Shown here piece by piece: positions 1 to 8,649 of a DNA stretch of 64,000 nt. Numbering within the stretch: position 1 is the stretch's first letter; each line of letters starts with the position of its first letter. The translations under genes were made by a program, and so were the position numbers. Source of the stretch: JAUXFS01 sp963772635 (GTDB taxonomy: Bacteria > Pseudomonadota > Alphaproteobacteria > Rhodospirillales > Defluviicoccaceae); assembly GCA_963772635.1 (NCBI GenBank), contig CAVYYK010000023.1, positions 62,001-126,000 on the forward strand, given 5' to 3'. Under the pieces are notes generated by a model that was given only the letters and a program-made list of their open reading frames with translations, was not told the DNA's origin and ran no database searches.

Positions 1-79
1 GACGGCACGTTGGTTGGTCGACCGGGTCGAGGCAGAGGCGACGACGGAATAGAGAACACGTTGGAAAGCGGACAAGTCC

Positions 80-316
80 ATGATTGATCGAATCCTTGCC
101 ACCCTCTCGCTTCTGATGTTTCTGGGCTTTCTCGGGTTTCTCGGCGTCTACATCGCCAAGCTCAATCTCTGGGTGGTCTTGGTGATCGTCGGAGGAATGG
201 CCACGTTCGATTTCATCCGTAGCCTGCGTCAGGATGCCGAAGCCGGCGCGGACGGGCTATCGGCGCATGAGCGGGCCGTGCAGACCCTCGAAAACCAGGA
301 AGACCAAGCCGGCTAG
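80..316 (+). CDS. small membrane protein, unknown function
   Basis: A 78-residue protein of unknown function. Residues about 5-43 are almost entirely hydrophobic (two closely spaced LGFLGFLG-type stretches, then a VVLVIVGG stretch). They could form one long or two short membrane segments. The C-terminal 30 residues are charged and probably cytoplasmic. I recognise no family. It is the only plus-strand gene before 3.7 kb and stands alone, 18 bases from the stop of the convergent FAA-hydrolase gene. Coding is supported by the clean hydrophobic-to-charged layout and high third-position GC. A short membrane-anchor role would be a guess. Confidence 0.5.
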   Translation: MIDRILATLSLLMFLGFLGFLGVYIAKLNLWVVLVIVGGMATFDFIRSLRQDAEAGADGLSAHERAVQTLENQEDQAG

Positions 317-333
317 GGGCGTCGGCGGCGCGA

Positions 334-1191
334 TCAAGCGCCGCGATCCTCCCACGCCCGCACCTCCTGGCGCTGCTCGCCCAGACCCTCGATCCCCAGC
401 TCGATGACGTCTCCCGGTTTCAGAAACACCGGCGGCTTGGCGGCGTTGCCGATCCCGGCGGGCGTTCCGGTGGTGACCACGTCGCCGGGCAGCAGGGTCA
501 TGCAGCGGCTGATGTAGGCGATCGCCGCGGCGACGCCGAAGTTCATCCGCGAGGTATGGCTGTCCTGCCGCATCACTCCGTTGACGCTCAGCCACAAGCG
601 CAGGTTCTGCGGGTCGGGTACTTCGTCGCGGGTGACGAGCCATGGGCCGAGCGGGGCGAAGGTGTCGAAACTCTTGCCCTTGATCCACTGGCCTCCACGC
701 TCGAACTGCCACGCGCGCTCGGAGAGGTCGTTGATGATCGTGTAGCCGGCGACATGGTCGAGCGCCTCGCCCTCGCCGACCGATCGCGCGGTGCGGCCGA
801 TGACCACCGCGAGCTTGACCTCCCAGTCAGCCTTGCGCGCGCCCTCGGGCAGCACCACCGGGTCGTTGGGTCCGTTCAGCGCGGTCACCGCCTTGGCGAA
901 CAGGATCGGCTCTTCGGGCAACGGCTTGCCCACTTCCGCCGCCTGGTCGACGTAGTTGAGCCCGACCTCGATGATCTTGCCGACGCCGGACACCGGCACC
1001 CCGAGCCGCGGCGTCCCGGTAACCAGCGGCAACGTTTCGGGATTGATCCGGCGCAGCGCCTCGAGGTGCCCCGGCGTCAGCGCCGCTCCGTCGATGTCGG
1101 CGACATGGTCGGCGAGGCTGCGGATGCGTCCGTCGCCGTCGAGAACACCGGGCGTTTCCTCGCCGGGCTCGCCGTAGCGCAACAGCTTCAT
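334..1191 (-). CDS. fumarylacetoacetate hydrolase (FAH) family protein
   Basis: A 285-residue FAH-family enzyme of the 2-hydroxyhepta-2,4-diene-1,7-dioate isomerase / acylpyruvase type. These are metal-dependent hydrolases or decarboxylases acting on beta-diketo or 2-oxo acids in the cytosol. The C-terminal catalytic fold is clear: the DWEVKLAVVIG strand supplying an acidic metal ligand, the NDLSERAWQ motif, GKSFDTFAPLGPW, and TTGTPAGIGNAAKPPVFLKPGD near the end. I chose the ATG at 1191 because GGAGGT lies just upstream and MKLLRYGE is the usual family start; the frame stays open further upstream without homology. It lies 38 bases downstream of the 3-hydroxyisobutyrate-dehydrogenase-like gene on the same strand, so the two probably form an operon for degrading a hydroxy or keto acid. 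The substrate cannot be read from sequence. Confidence 0.88.
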   Translation of the reverse strand: MKLLRYGEPGEETPGVLDGDGRIRSLADHVADIDGAALTPGHLEALRRINPETLPLVTGTPRLGVPVSGVGKIIEVGLNYVDQAAEVGKPLPEEPILFAKAVTALNGPNDPVVLPEGARKADWEVKLAVVIGRTARSVGEGEALDHVAGYTIINDLSERAWQFERGGQWIKGKSFDTFAPLGPWLVTRDEVPDPQNLRLWLSVNGVMRQDSHTSRMNFGVAAAIAYISRCMTLLPGDVVTTGTPAGIGNAAKPPVFLKPGDVIELGIEGLGEQRQEVRAWEDRGA

Positions 1192-1229
1192 CGCGACCTC
1201 CGGCAGATTTTTCCGCCGCCACCCTCCGG

Positions 1230-2108
1230 TTACTTCTCCAGGACCTTGATCAGCGCCGAATGGTCGAGATCCCCGTGACCTTCGGCGATCAGCTTGTCGT
1301 AAAGCTTCATGCACAGCCGCGTCGCCGGCAGCTCGAAACCCAGCTCGCCGGCCAGCTCCAGCGCCTGGAACAGGTCCTTGCGCTGGGTCACGCACTTGCC
1401 GCCCGGGCGGAAGTCGCCGTCGACCATGCGCTTTCCATGGACCTCGAGGATCCGCGAATCGGCGAAGCCGCCCCTGAGCGCCTCGCGGACCTTGCCCGGA
1501 TCGACGCCGGCGTTCCGGGCCAGGGTCAGCGCCTCGGCGACGGCGCCGATGTTGAGGCCGACGATGACCTGATTGGCGGCCTTGGCGACCTGGCCGGCGC
1601 CGATCCCGCCGACGTGTGTCGTCTGCTTGCCCAGTACCTCGAAAATCGGCATCGCGCGCGCCATCGCCGCTTCGCTGCCGCCGGCCATGATCGTCAACTC
1701 GCCGCTCTCGGCGCCGATGGTGCCGCCGGAGACCGGCGCGTCGATGTAGTCGCCGCCGGCCTCGGTCACCGCCTTGGCGAAGCGGCGGGTGGAGGTGACC
1801 TTGGTGGTCCCCATGTCGATCACCAGCAAGCCCGCCTCGAGCCCGGAGACGACGCCGCCTTCGCCCAGCAGCACCGTCTCCACCGCCGGGGTATCGGGAA
1901 GCATGACGATGACCGCCTCGGCGCCCTCGCAGGCGGCCGCCGGCGTCGGCGCTGGGGTCATGCCGAGGACCGCGAGATCGCGCACAACGTCCTGCGAGCG
2001 GTTGTTGATGATCAGCCGCGCCCCGGCCTTGTGCAGATTGAGCGCCATCGGTTTTCCCATCAGCCCGAGGCCGACGAAGCCAATGGTCTTTCCCTCGATC
2101 GAGGCCAT
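1230..2108 (-). CDS. 3-hydroxyisobutyrate dehydrogenase / tartronate semialdehyde reductase family
   Basis: A 292-residue beta-hydroxyacid dehydrogenase, NAD(P)-dependent and cytosolic. The N-terminal Rossmann fold shows GFVGLGLMGKPMALNL, and the substrate-binding DAPVSGGTIGAESG motif (family consensus DAPVSGG) follows near residue 120. The catalytic lysine sits in the GAGQVAKAANQ segment near residue 170. The C-terminal all-helical domain is complete. The length matches MmsB/GarR/GlxR enzymes. The start at 2108 has GAGGAG upstream. It is first in a probable two-gene unit with the FAH-family gene. Whether it acts on 3-hydroxyisobutyrate, tartronate semialdehyde or a related compound is undetermined. 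Confidence 0.88.
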   Translation of the reverse strand: MASIEGKTIGFVGLGLMGKPMALNLHKAGARLIINNRSQDVVRDLAVLGMTPAPTPAAACEGAEAVIVMLPDTPAVETVLLGEGGVVSGLEAGLLVIDMGTTKVTSTRRFAKAVTEAGGDYIDAPVSGGTIGAESGELTIMAGGSEAAMARAMPIFEVLGKQTTHVGGIGAGQVAKAANQVIVGLNIGAVAEALTLARNAGVDPGKVREALRGGFADSRILEVHGKRMVDGDFRPGGKCVTQRKDLFQALELAGELGFELPATRLCMKLYDKLIAEGHGDLDHSALIKVLEK

Positions 2109-2651
2109 GGATGCTCTCCTCATTCCCTGCCCGGTCTCCGGTCCTTCGAGCACACTACCGAGCGCCCCCGGTCCAGTAAAGCGGCCCTTGTCCCGCACCG
2201 AGGCCGCAGGTTTTGTGGCGGAGTGGCCTCGAATACCTGTTGAACAGCGGATGGGATCTCCGCGATCAAGGCAAGGCGGCGGCCGTCGATTGTTTCCGGC
2301 GTCATAAAATCGTTACCGCCCCGTAACATCCACAAATTCTGGGGACAAGTCTGTGGAAAACCCCTTCTCCGCGGCCGGAGACCACGGTGATATCAAGGTT
2401 TTTCTCAACATGCCCAAAAAACGGGCGATAATTTTAATACATTGATTTCGCTAGTAAATTAGAAATATGTGGTGAACAATATTCGGTGCGGGAGGTTGCT
2501 GTCCGCGGGTCGGGCACGGACCCGACGTTAGTAGCCGGCGTGTGCACAACTTTGATCTTCAACGCAGTTGCGAAAAACTCTCGTTTGGAGAACCCGTAGC
2601 GAATCCGAAGGGTTAAGTTGCGTCCGGTCCAACTCGTCGCCGGTCAGGCTC
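2109..2651. other. 543-bp intergenic region with AT-rich core and DnaA-box-like sites
   Basis: There is no convincing gene here. The stretch holds an inverted repeat, GTTAC-cgcccc-GTAAC, near 2310-2327. A close match to the reversed DnaA box (TGTGGAAAA) lies near 2352, with weaker look-alikes near 2327, 2468 and 2541. An AT-rich block spans about 2420-2475 in an otherwise GC-rich region. It is also the upstream region of the hydroxyacid dehydrogenase gene and so carries that promoter. The origin-like reading is weak inference. Confidence 0.4.
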
Positions 2652-3389
2652 TCAAACACCCACCGCGCCGTAACGCCTGTCGCGCCGGTGAAACTCGCTG
2701 ATTGCGGCTTCCAGATCTCTCCGCGAAAAGTCGGGCCACAGCACGTCGAGGAACATGAACTCGGTGTAGGCCAACTGCCAAATCAGGAAATTGCTGATTC
2801 TCTTCTCGCCGCTGGTGCGGATCAACAAATCGGGATCGGGAACCCCGGGGGTGTACAGGTGCGCCGCGAGCGAGTCGTCATCGATGTCGTTGGGATCGAT
2901 CTCGCCCATCGCGGCCATTTCGGCGAGCCGGCGGGCGGCCGCGACGATCTCCGCCCGCCCCCCGTAGCTGAGCGCGATGATCACGGTCAACTTGTCGTTG
3001 TCGGCGGTCCGCCGCTCGCTGTCCTCGATCAGGGCGACGATATCGGGGGCGAGGCGCGTACGGTCGCCGATCACCCGCAGGCATATTCCGTTTTCGCACA
3101 GATATCGGACCTCGTTCCGCAGATAGAGACGTAGCAGACCCATCAGATCGATGACCTCCGCCGCCGGGCGCTTCCAGTTCTCCGACGAGAACGCGAACAG
3201 CGACAGATAGCGGATCCCCAGGTGCAGGGCGGCCTCCATCGTCCTCCTGACCGCCTCGGCCCCCTGCTTGTGGCCGGCGGTCCGCTGCAGCCCGCGGGCC
3301 GTCGCCCAACGCCCGTTGCCGTCCATGATGATGCCGACGTGAACAGGCGGCGGCAAATGAGGTCGGGGAGGCAAAGTTACAATGTTCAT
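2652..3389 (-). CDS. uppS: isoprenyl transferase (undecaprenyl diphosphate synthase)
   Basis: A 245-residue cis-prenyltransferase that condenses isopentenyl diphosphate onto farnesyl diphosphate to make the C55 lipid carrier for peptidoglycan and other surface polymers. The signature GIIMDGNGRWA, carrying the catalytic Asp, is at residues about 19-29. The FSSENWKRP segment lies near residue 70. The RTSGEKRISNF and WPDFSRRDL motifs, which bind diphosphate and substrate, are near the C-terminus. The length is typical. The gene stands alone instead of lying in the usual frr-uppS-cdsA-dxr cluster. It may be a relocated housekeeping copy or a second prenyltransferase. Confidence 0.93.
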   Translation of the reverse strand: MNIVTLPPRPHLPPPVHVGIIMDGNGRWATARGLQRTAGHKQGAEAVRRTMEAALHLGIRYLSLFAFSSENWKRPAAEVIDLMGLLRLYLRNEVRYLCENGICLRVIGDRTRLAPDIVALIEDSERRTADNDKLTVIIALSYGGRAEIVAAARRLAEMAAMGEIDPNDIDDDSLAAHLYTPGVPDPDLLIRTSGEKRISNFLIWQLAYTEFMFLDVLWPDFSRRDLEAAISEFHRRDRRYGAVGV

Positions 3390-3764
3390 CTCTGTGCTCG
3401 TCTTCGGCGTTGTGTCGGAAGGGCGCTTTCCGCAGAAGCAAAGAACATGCTCTCCGGAATGTCGGCGATGGGCGAAATTTACGCAACCTCGATGAAAACT
3501 TGGTTAGCAAACGGTAGAACCATAAAATTACAAAATGTTGGGACTTTGGCCGACGCGGTCCGACTGCATTCGATGCCGCGCCATCCGAATCCGCGATTCC
3601 GTCGTTTCCGTTCCGTCGGACGATGCGGTATCCTGCACGGGCATCGATGCCCGTGGCAGTCCGGCCTCTCGCCGTAAGTCCTATCGGTCACTCGGCTTTG
3701 CGAAAGCGCTTCGCAGTCCGGGGGCACGGCAGGCGACGCCGGTCTGCCCAGTCGAACGGAACAG
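3390..3764. other. intergenic, no gene seen
   Basis: A 375-bp gap between divergently oriented uppS (minus) and the SelW-like gene (plus). Both promoters must lie here. The part near 3475-3545 is relatively AT-rich. I see no convincing coding frame, repeat or RNA structure. Confidence 0.4.
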
Positions 3765-4049
3765 ATGACGGGTTTGCCGAGGGTCGAGATCGAGTATTGC
3801 ACCCAGTGCCGCTGGCTGTTGCGCGCCGGCTGGATGGCGCAGGAACTGTTGACCACTTTCGAACAAGAACTCGCCGGCGTCTCCCTGGTTCCCGGAACCG
3901 GCGGCGTCTTCGAGGTGCGCGTCGACGGCAAGACGGTCTGGTCGCGGAAGACGGAAGGCCGCTTTCCCGAGCTCAAGGAACTCAAGCAACGCGTCCGCGA
4001 CCGCGTCGCTCCCGACCGGGACCTCGGCCATTCGGACCGACCGAGATAA
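3765..4049 (+). CDS. SelT/SelW/SelH (Rdx) family thioredoxin-like protein
   Basis: A 94-residue protein of the Rdx group (bacterial SelW-like, Cys form). The N-terminus reads VEIEYCTQCRW, with the redox-type CxxC at residues about 12-15 after the first beta strand, as in selenoprotein W. The GGVFEVRVDGKTVWSRK segment is the characteristic central part (family GGxFEVxVDGxLVxSRK). The family is thioredoxin-like and presumed to act in redox chemistry, but specific roles are poorly known. The gene is a cysteine homologue; no in-frame TGA is used. The neighbours give no functional hint. Confidence 0.85.
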   Translation: MTGLPRVEIEYCTQCRWLLRAGWMAQELLTTFEQELAGVSLVPGTGGVFEVRVDGKTVWSRKTEGRFPELKELKQRVRDRVAPDRDLGHSDRPR

Positions 4050-4092
4050 AGGGAGCGGACTGATCTACTAGTAGAAATGCCCTCATGCTCGC

Positions 4093-4350
4093 TCAAGGCG
4101 TTCCGTCATCCGCGTCTTTCGGTTTTCGCGTCGTGCCGTGGACGGTCGATCCTTTCCTGTCGCCGGCGACAGGGCGCCAAACCAGCGCATGGTGATCGTC
4201 GCAGAACGACGAGCCCGCGCGAACCTGTCGACCGCAAACCACGTAGACGCCACGCCTGGGCTGGCCGACGATCCAACGGCAATGCTGCCAAGTGGCTTGG
4301 CTCAACAGAACCACCTGGTCGACGGTCGCGCCGTCACTATCCTTTGGCAT
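4093..4350 (-). CDS. small GcrA-C-terminus-like Cys/His protein
   Basis: A short protein (85 residues from the ATG at 4350; a GTG at 4395 would add 15). Its middle reads CRWIVGQPRRGVYVVCG, then GSSFCDDHHALVW. This is the spacing of the C-terminal Cys-Cys-Cys-His block of GcrA, the alphaproteobacterial cell-cycle regulator (CxWPIGDP...FCG...YCxxH). The N-terminal helix-turn-helix DNA-binding domain of GcrA is absent; about 25 uncharacterised residues precede the block. The motif suggests a metal-binding or sigma70-contacting fold, but function is unknown. It stands alone. Confidence 0.55.
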   Translation of the reverse strand: MPKDSDGATVDQVVLLSQATWQHCRWIVGQPRRGVYVVCGRQVRAGSSFCDDHHALVWRPVAGDRKGSTVHGTTRKPKDADDGTP

Positions 4351-4484
4351 GTGTAAGTTATCGCCTTTTTCTAAAGCTATCTGCCAACCACTCACTTACG
4401 AGATAGGGATAATTTGGCAAAAACCAATAGCGCGACGGCGACCGGGAAAAAATTTTCTCGGGGTTGAACAACGCCGGACGATCA

Positions 4485-5094
4485 TCATACCGTGCGGGTG
4501 ATCGGCACGTGGCCCGGCTGTCGGCGGATCCGCTCCAACCAGGCACACACCCCGGGAAAGCCCGCCAGATCGAAGCCACCCTCGGGCGCGACGTGGGTGT
4601 AGGCGTATAGCGCGATGTCGGCAATGGTACAGGAATCGCCGACGAAGAACGCCCGCCCCTCCAGATGCCGTTCCATCACCTCCAGGGCCGCCCGTCCCCG
4701 CTCCTGCTTTTCCGCGAGCAACGCGTTCCGGTCCTCGGTCATCTCCAGGTGCTTCAGCCAGAAGCGGCAGACGGCGATGTAGGGTTCGTGGCTGTATTGC
4801 TCGAAGAACATCCATTGCAGCACCCGGGCCCGGTCGAACCGGTCGGCCGGCAGCAGCGGCGTGCCTTCTGCCAGATAGAACAGGATCGCATCGGATTCGG
4901 CGAGACACCTGCCGTCGTCGAATTCCAAAACCGGGATCCGGCCGTTGGGGTTCTTCTCCAGAAACGCCGGCGTCCGTGTCTCCCCGGCGAGGATGTCCAC
5001 CTCCACGTAATCGTAGACGATGCCGAGCATGGCGAGCAGCAGCCGCACCTTGTAGCCGTTGCCCGAGTTCGTGAAAATCGTAGAGCCGCAGCAT
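4485..5094 (-). CDS. glutathione S-transferase family protein, frameshifted near the N-terminus
   Basis: A cytosolic GST-like protein of about 203 residues. The first seven residues (MLRLYDF) are in one frame; the remainder, beginning TNSGNGYKVRLLL, is in another. Joined, they give the canonical LYDF..SGNGYKVR thioredoxin-fold start. The cis-Pro motif region (GRIPVLEFDDG), the LAESDAILFYLAEGT segment and the alpha-helical domain with the TIADIALYAYTH motif follow. The shift is one extra base around 5073-5075 (GATTTTCACGAAC). Downstream sequence is intact, so a sequencing indel is likelier than a dead gene. The substrate is unknown. The last genes on either side are on the same strand but unrelated. 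Confidence 0.8.
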
Positions 5095-5110
5095 CCCGGC
5101 ACCGGTTCCC

Positions 5111-6590
5111 CTAGCGCCCGCGGGTCAGCGTGCCGAACAGGCCCCGCAACAGCTCGCGGCCGAGCTGGCGGCCGACACTGCTCATCACCGACTTGGCAAA
5201 GGTCTCGCCGACGCCCTGGCGGTTGGCGCTCCGCCGTTTCCTCTCGGCCGGCGCCGCGCGCGCGGTCTCCGCACGCCGCTTTTCCCGCTCGGCCTGGGCG
5301 GCGGCGGCCTTGGCACGCTCCTGCAACAGCTCGTAGGCTGACTCCCGGTCGACCGCCCGGTCGTACCGGTTGCCCACCGGGTCCGCCGCCATCACCACTG
5401 AACGCTCGCCCTTCTCGGCGGGACGCAGGCGCGAACAGGGCGGGCGTATCAGCGTCCGCTCGACGATGCCGGGAACCCCACCCGGTTGCAGGGTGGAGAC
5501 CAGCGCCTCGCCGACGCCGAGCTCGGTGATCACGGTTGCCGCATCGAAGCGGGGATTGGGGCGGAAGGTCTCGGCGGCGACCTTGACCGCCTTGGCGTCC
5601 CGCGGCGTAAACGCCCGCAGCGCATGCTGAACGCGGTTGCCGAGCTGGCCGAGGACATCGTCTGGGATGTCGCTCGGGCTCTGGGTGACGAAATAGATCC
5701 CGACGCCCTTGGAGCGGATCAGCCGGACCACCTGCGAGACGGTATCGAGCAGCGCCTTCGGCGCGTCGTCGAACAGGAGGTGGGCCTCGTCGAAGAAGAA
5801 CACCAGCTTCGGTTTCTCCGGGTCGCCCACCTCCGGCAGCTCCTCGAACAGCTCCGAGAGCAGCCACAACAGAAAAGTGGCGTAGAGCTTGGGCGAACGT
5901 ATCAGCTTGTCGGCGGCGAGCACGTTGACGACGCCGAAGCCCTCGCCGTCCAGCTTCAGGAAGTCCGCGAGCTCTAGCGCCGGCTCGCCGAAGAACAGCT
6001 CGCCGCCGTCACGCTCGAGGCCCAACAGGCTTCGCTGGATGGCCCCGACCGAGGCCGACGAGACGCTGCCGTAGCGGGTCCGCAGATCCTGGGCGTTGTC
6101 GCCGACGAAGGTGAGCATCGACCGCAGGTCCTTGAGATCGAGGAGCAGCAACCCCTCGTCGTCGGCGACCTCGAAGGCGACGTCGAGCACGCCTTGCTGG
6201 GTGTCGTTGAGCCCGAGCAGCCGAGACAGCAACAGCGGCCCCATCTCCGAGACGGTGGTCCGCACCGGATGCCCCTGCTCGCCGAACAGGTCCCAGAATA
6301 CCGTCGGAAACCTTCGGTAGGCGAAGCCCTCGATGCCCAGTTTTTCGACCCGCTCGCCGATGAACGACTTCTCCTCACCCACCTGGCTGATCCCGGAAAA
6401 ATCGCCTTTGACGTCGGCGACGAACACCGGCACGCCGGCCGCCGAAAACCCCTCCGCGAGACATCCGAAGCGACACCGTCTTGCCGGTGCCGGTGGCGCC
6501 GGCGATCAGCCCGTGGCGATTGGCCAACTGGAGGTTCAGATTTTGCGGCACCTCGCCGGCGCCGATGAATATGCTTGCGTCCCGATTCAT
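5111..6590 (-). CDS. HerA-like / DUF853 (YjgR-type) ATPase, frameshifted
   Basis: A helicase-like ATPase of about 492 residues. The start at 6590 (MNRDASIFIGAGEV) has GGGGAG upstream. The Walker A, IAGATGTGKT, is at about residues 30-40 in the first frame. The protein continues from LAEGFSAAGVPVFVADVKGDFSGI in the second frame, so one base is inserted near 6461. Walker B appears as KLVFFFDEAHLLFDDAP, followed by IYFVTQSPSDIPDDVLGQLGNRVQHALRAFTP, a signature of DUF853. The C-terminal 80 residues are Ala/Arg-rich and probably disordered. The family is common in bacteria, related to HerA/FtsK ATPases, and of uncertain function. All domains are otherwise intact. Confidence 0.85.
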
Positions 6591-6752
6591 TTCGATCTCC
6601 CCGTTGGCGTTGTCGCCGTGACGCGGCAGTCTAGCGGTTTTCGCTCCAGGCGAGCGAGAACGGGAGGTCACGATCATGGACCGTTGATATAAGTGCCGGA
6701 TAAAGCGGCCGTCAGGTTGGCGAAGGGCGGCGTTTGAAAAGGAGGTGTTCCG

Positions 6753-7106
6753 ATGTTGAAGTGGATGGTCGTGGTTCTGGGGCTGCAGTTCGTCGGGGAG
6801 CTGTCGGCCTCCCTGCTCGAGCTGCCGATACCCGGGCCGGTGATCGGAATGATCCTGCTGTTCCTCCTGCTTCTCAAGCTGGGAGGATTGCCCAAGGATC
6901 TGGACCGGCTGGCCAGCGGCTTGCTGAGCAACCTGTATCTGTACTTCATCCCCGCCACCGTCGGCGTCACCACCCACATCGCCCTGCTCAGCGACCAATG
7001 GCTGCCGATCGTGACGGCGGTGGTCGTCAGTTCCGTCCTGGCGATGATCGTCGCCGGATGGATCATGCAGGGCCTGGCCGCGAAGGACGACGACGATGCT
7101 GTATGA
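6753..7106 (+). CDS. CidA/LrgA family membrane protein
   Basis: A 117-residue inner-membrane protein with four predicted helices. The family signature LPIPGPVIGMILLFLLL is at residues about 25-42. A perfect GGAGGTG ribosome-binding site precedes the ATG at 6753. CidA/LrgA proteins were first described as holin/antiholin-like, but LrgAB-type pairs such as Bacillus PftAB move pyruvate and related small acids. Here the gene overlaps lrgB and is followed by the lldEFG lactate oxidation genes, which favours a transport role (inference). Confidence 0.88.
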   Translation: MLKWMVVVLGLQFVGELSASLLELPIPGPVIGMILLFLLLLKLGGLPKDLDRLASGLLSNLYLYFIPATVGVTTHIALLSDQWLPIVTAVVVSSVLAMIVAGWIMQGLAAKDDDDAV

Positions 7107-7830
7107 CGCCGTCGAGGGACTGCGCGCGTACCTGGCCGCCTCCCCCCTCGCCTGGCTGTTCGCCACGGTGGCCGTCTATCTGTTCAGCATGTGGGTGTAC
7201 GAGAAGTCGGGTCGAAGGCCGATCTTCCACCCCATCCTGGTAGCCGTCGTCGTTCTCGGCGGCGTCCTGTGGGCCGCCGACGTCGACTACGCGGTCTATT
7301 TCGAAGGCGCGCAATTCATTCATTTCCTGCTGGGCCCGGTCACCGTCCTCCTCGCCGTACCGCTGCTCAAGAGCCTGCACCTGATCCGCCGTGCGGCCGG
7401 ACCGATCCTGATTGCGCTGGTGGTCGGGTCGCTGCTCGCCTCGTTGCCGGCGGTATTGCTGGCGTTCTGGCTCGGCGCCGACGATGGTGTCATGCGCTCG
7501 CTGGTGGCGAAATCGGTCACCACGCCGATCGCGCTCGGCATCACCGAGAGCCTCGGCGGCTATACGCCGATCGCCGCCGTCGTCGTCGTGTTCACCGGGG
7601 TCCTCGGCGGCGTCATCGGCGGGTGGGTGTTCAAGATCGGCCGGGTGCGCGATTCCCGGGCGATGGGGTTGGCCCTCGGCCTCACCTCCCACGGCATCGG
7701 CGTCGGACGCGCCCTGCAGATCGACACCACGGCGGGCGCATTCGCCAGCCTGGCGATGGGCCTCAACGGCCTGATCACCGCCCTCTGGGCGCCGGTGCTC
7801 ATCCCGTGGCTTCTGGGCGTTCTCCGCTAG
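7096..7830 (+). CDS. LrgB family membrane protein
   Basis: A 244-residue polytopic membrane protein that overlaps the upstream lrgA-like gene by 11 bases, so the two are translationally coupled. It shows the LrgB/CidB layout. The mid-protein conserved VAKSVTTPIALGITESLGG segment (family KSVTTPxA) is near residue 135. The TGVLGGVIG stretch and the AMGLALGLTSHGIGVGRAL block (family HGIGTARAL) are near residue 195. With its partner it probably forms a small-organic-acid transporter or regulated pore. See the finding on lrgAB-lldEFG. Confidence 0.9.
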   Translation: MLYDAVEGLRAYLAASPLAWLFATVAVYLFSMWVYEKSGRRPIFHPILVAVVVLGGVLWAADVDYAVYFEGAQFIHFLLGPVTVLLAVPLLKSLHLIRRAAGPILIALVVGSLLASLPAVLLAFWLGADDGVMRSLVAKSVTTPIALGITESLGGYTPIAAVVVVFTGVLGGVIGGWVFKIGRVRDSRAMGLALGLTSHGIGVGRALQIDTTAGAFASLAMGLNGLITALWAPVLIPWLLGVLR

Positions 7831-7906
7831 AGCCAAATAGCGCTCGCTTGACCAGCGAAAAGGCAATAGCATCCAGGAAAACAACAAACCCTGGGGAGGA
7901 ATTCGC

Positions 7907-8649
7907 GTGAAGGTCGCCCTGTTCGTTCCGTGTTTCGTCGATGCCTTCTTCCCGGAGATCGGCATCGCCACCCTGGAGCTGCTCGAGCGGTTCGGGGTCG
8001 AGGTCGAGTATCCCCTCGATCAGACCTGTTGCGGCCAGCCGATCGCCAACAGCGGCTGCCAGAGCGACGCGGCTCCGGTGGAGGCCCTGTTCGTCAAGAA
8101 CTTCGCCGGCTACGAGTACATCGTGACGCCGTCGGGCAGCTGCACCCACCATATCCGCCATCACTTCGACGCCATCCCTCAGACCGACGAGGTCACCCAG
8201 GTGCGCGAACGCACCTTCGAGCTGGTCGAATTCCTCCACGACGTCCTGAAAGTCGACGCGTTCCCATGGGCCCAGTTCCCGCACAAGGTGGGGCTGCACA
8301 ACAGCTGCGGCACCCTCAGGGCCCTGCGCCACGCGTCGATGTCGGAGCTCGGCGAGCCGTTCTTCTCCAAGCCGGTGGCGCTGCTCTCCAAGGTCGAGGG
8401 CATCGAGTTCGTCACCCCAGCCGGCCCGACGAGTGCTGCGGTTTCGGCGGAACCTTCTCGGTTTTCGAGGAACCGGTGTCGGCGAAGATGGGCTACGACA
8501 AGGTCGTCGACCACAAGAACGCCGGCGCCGAGTACATCGTCTCCGCCGATATGTCGTGCCTGATGCACCAGAAGGGATGCGCCGAGCGGATCGGCCTCGA
8601 TCTCAAGTTCATTCATATCGCCCAGATTCTGAACGGAACCCGCGCATGA
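7907..8649 (+). CDS. lldE: L-lactate oxidation complex subunit LldE/LutA, frameshifted
   Basis: A (Fe-S)-binding subunit of about 247 residues. It belongs to the three-protein LldEFG/LutABC complex that oxidises L-lactate to pyruvate. Two CCG-type cysteine-rich domains are visible: DQTCCGQPIANSG with downstream HNSCGTLRALR, and DECCGFGGTFSVFEEP. The GTG at 7907 follows GGGGAGGA. Residues up to about EFVTP lie in one frame and RPDECCG onward in another. The break falls in a CCCC run at about 8415-8418, where one C appears to be missing. Its stop overlaps the lldF start (ATGA). The N-terminal Cys/His set is complete, so I treat it as functional with a read error. Confidence 0.88.

Noticed and set aside
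2120..2335. 71-codon minus-strand frame upstream of the hydroxyacid dehydrogenase
   Set aside because: No ribosome-binding site or family resemblance; it covers the promoter of the downstream gene.
3479..4096. 205-codon minus-strand frame opposite the SelW-like gene
   Set aside because: Low-complexity Ser/Arg/Pro-rich translation antisense to a recognisable gene.
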